Source: JADJOY01 sp046331705 [NCBI: bacterium]
GTDB lineage: Bacteria; JADJOY01
Reading direction: 5' to 3'
Assembly (NCBI GenBank): GCA_046331705.1
Contig: JAXLQJ010000007.1
Location: 62,001 to 126,000, forward strand
Length of the DNA: 64,000 nucleotides
Shown here: piece after piece, positions 63,760 to 64,000 of the stretch
How the letters are laid out: each line of letters starts with the position of its first letter
How positions within the stretch are numbered: the first letter of the stretch is position 1
Position numbers and translations under genes: made by a program
The notes under the pieces: generated by a model
What the model was told of the DNA's origin: nothing
Seen by the model: only the letters and a program-made list of their open reading frames with translations
Databases searched by the model: none

Positions 63760-64000
63760 GAGCGGCCCTTCCCGCGGATCGCGCGCATCACCTTCTGCTC
63801 GAAGCGGATGGCCGAGTGGTGCCCCATGTTCTTGAGCGCCTGGTTGCGCGCCGCCACCTCGAGGATGGTGCCCAGGTTCCGCCCCGGGCTCACCGGCACC
63901 GCGACCGAGGGCAGCGCCACACCGAGGATTTCGCGCGTGCCCTCGTCGACGCCGAGCCGGTCGATGGGCGTCTCGACACGCCACGGCACCAGGTCCACCA
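63747..64000 (-). CDS. hprK: HPr kinase/phosphorylase, C-terminal part (cut by window end)
   Basis: The last 84 residues or so are present; the 5' part lies beyond 64000. PIDRLGVDEGTREILGVALP, then PVSPGRNLGTILEVAARNQALKNMG, matches the C-terminus of HprK/P, which phosphorylates HPr on serine in response to metabolites. It is upstream of and overlaps rapZ, as in many deltaproteobacterial hprK-rapZ-EIIA-HPr-ptsI clusters. Confidence 0.88.
   Translation of the reverse strand, partial: VDLVPWRVETPIDRLGVDEGTREILGVALPSVAVPVSPGRNLGTILEVAARNQALKNMGHHSAIRFEQKVMRAIRGKGRSWKG

Noticed and set aside
1-64000. CRISPR arrays, tRNA/rRNA genes, insertion sequences, prophage genes
   Set aside because: No regularly spaced repeats, no tRNA cloverleaf or rRNA-like stretch, and no transposase or integrase motif was seen on reading the window.

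Overview
The window comes from a GC-rich (about 70% by eye), gene-dense Gram-negative genome. Gram-negative character is supported by a NodT/OprM-type outer-membrane efflux lipoprotein, periplasmic multihaem cytochromes and lipoproteins. The order hprK-rapZ-EIIA(Man)-ptsH-ptsI is typical of deltaproteobacterial relatives (Myxococcota, Desulfobacterota, Binatota-like lineages). A 2-hydroxyacyl-CoA dehydratase operon, eight radical SAM enzymes and an Isc-type Fe-S operon suggest at least part-time anaerobic or low-oxygen life. LLM/F420-type oxidoreductase, acyl-CoA dehydrogenase and acyl-CoA ligase genes suggest acid or lipid catabolism. The lineage is inference; no rRNA or tRNA gene is visible.

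Layout. 1-4.3 kb: remnants of a large membrane protein broken by many frame changes, followed by an intact C-terminal part. 4.3-12.6 kb: acyl-CoA dehydrogenase and O-methyltransferase transcribed divergently from a region holding a mirrored operator-like repeat; then a peroxiredoxin-like/LLM oxidoreductase pair, an acyl-CoA synthetase, a SAM methyltransferase and a PHP-fold protein lacking most metal ligands. 12.7-18.9 kb: three paralogous membrane-anchored pentahaem cytochromes. 18.9-23.8 kb: a glycosidase-like protein and an ABC exporter with altered nucleotide-binding motifs. 24.0-27.3 kb: an overlapping three-gene 2-hydroxyacyl-CoA dehydratase/activase operon. 27.6-33.4 kb: small zinc-ribbon membrane protein, SulP transporter, iscR-iscA-iscS operon, metallopeptidase lipoprotein.

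33.6-48.8 kb and 53.8-56.3 kb: the most unusual part, with eight radical SAM proteins (four with a B12-binding-like N-terminus, four SPASM-like) together with a PP-loop ATPase, a FemAB-like acyltransferase, a GT-C membrane glycosyltransferase and a polyprenyl-phosphate-sugar synthase-like GT2. No known pathway accounts for this combination. It is interrupted at 48.9-53.6 kb by a MarR-emrA-emrB-nodT efflux operon with two operator-like palindromes.

56.4-64 kb: a minus-strand regulatory phosphotransferase cluster (hprK, rapZ, EIIA-Man, ptsH, ptsI) running into glnD and an overlapping glycosyltransferase. No sugar permease (EIIB/C/D) is present here, so the cascade looks regulatory, linking carbon, nitrogen and envelope synthesis. 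Translational coupling through ATGA/GTGA overlaps is very common in the window and was used to settle many starts.
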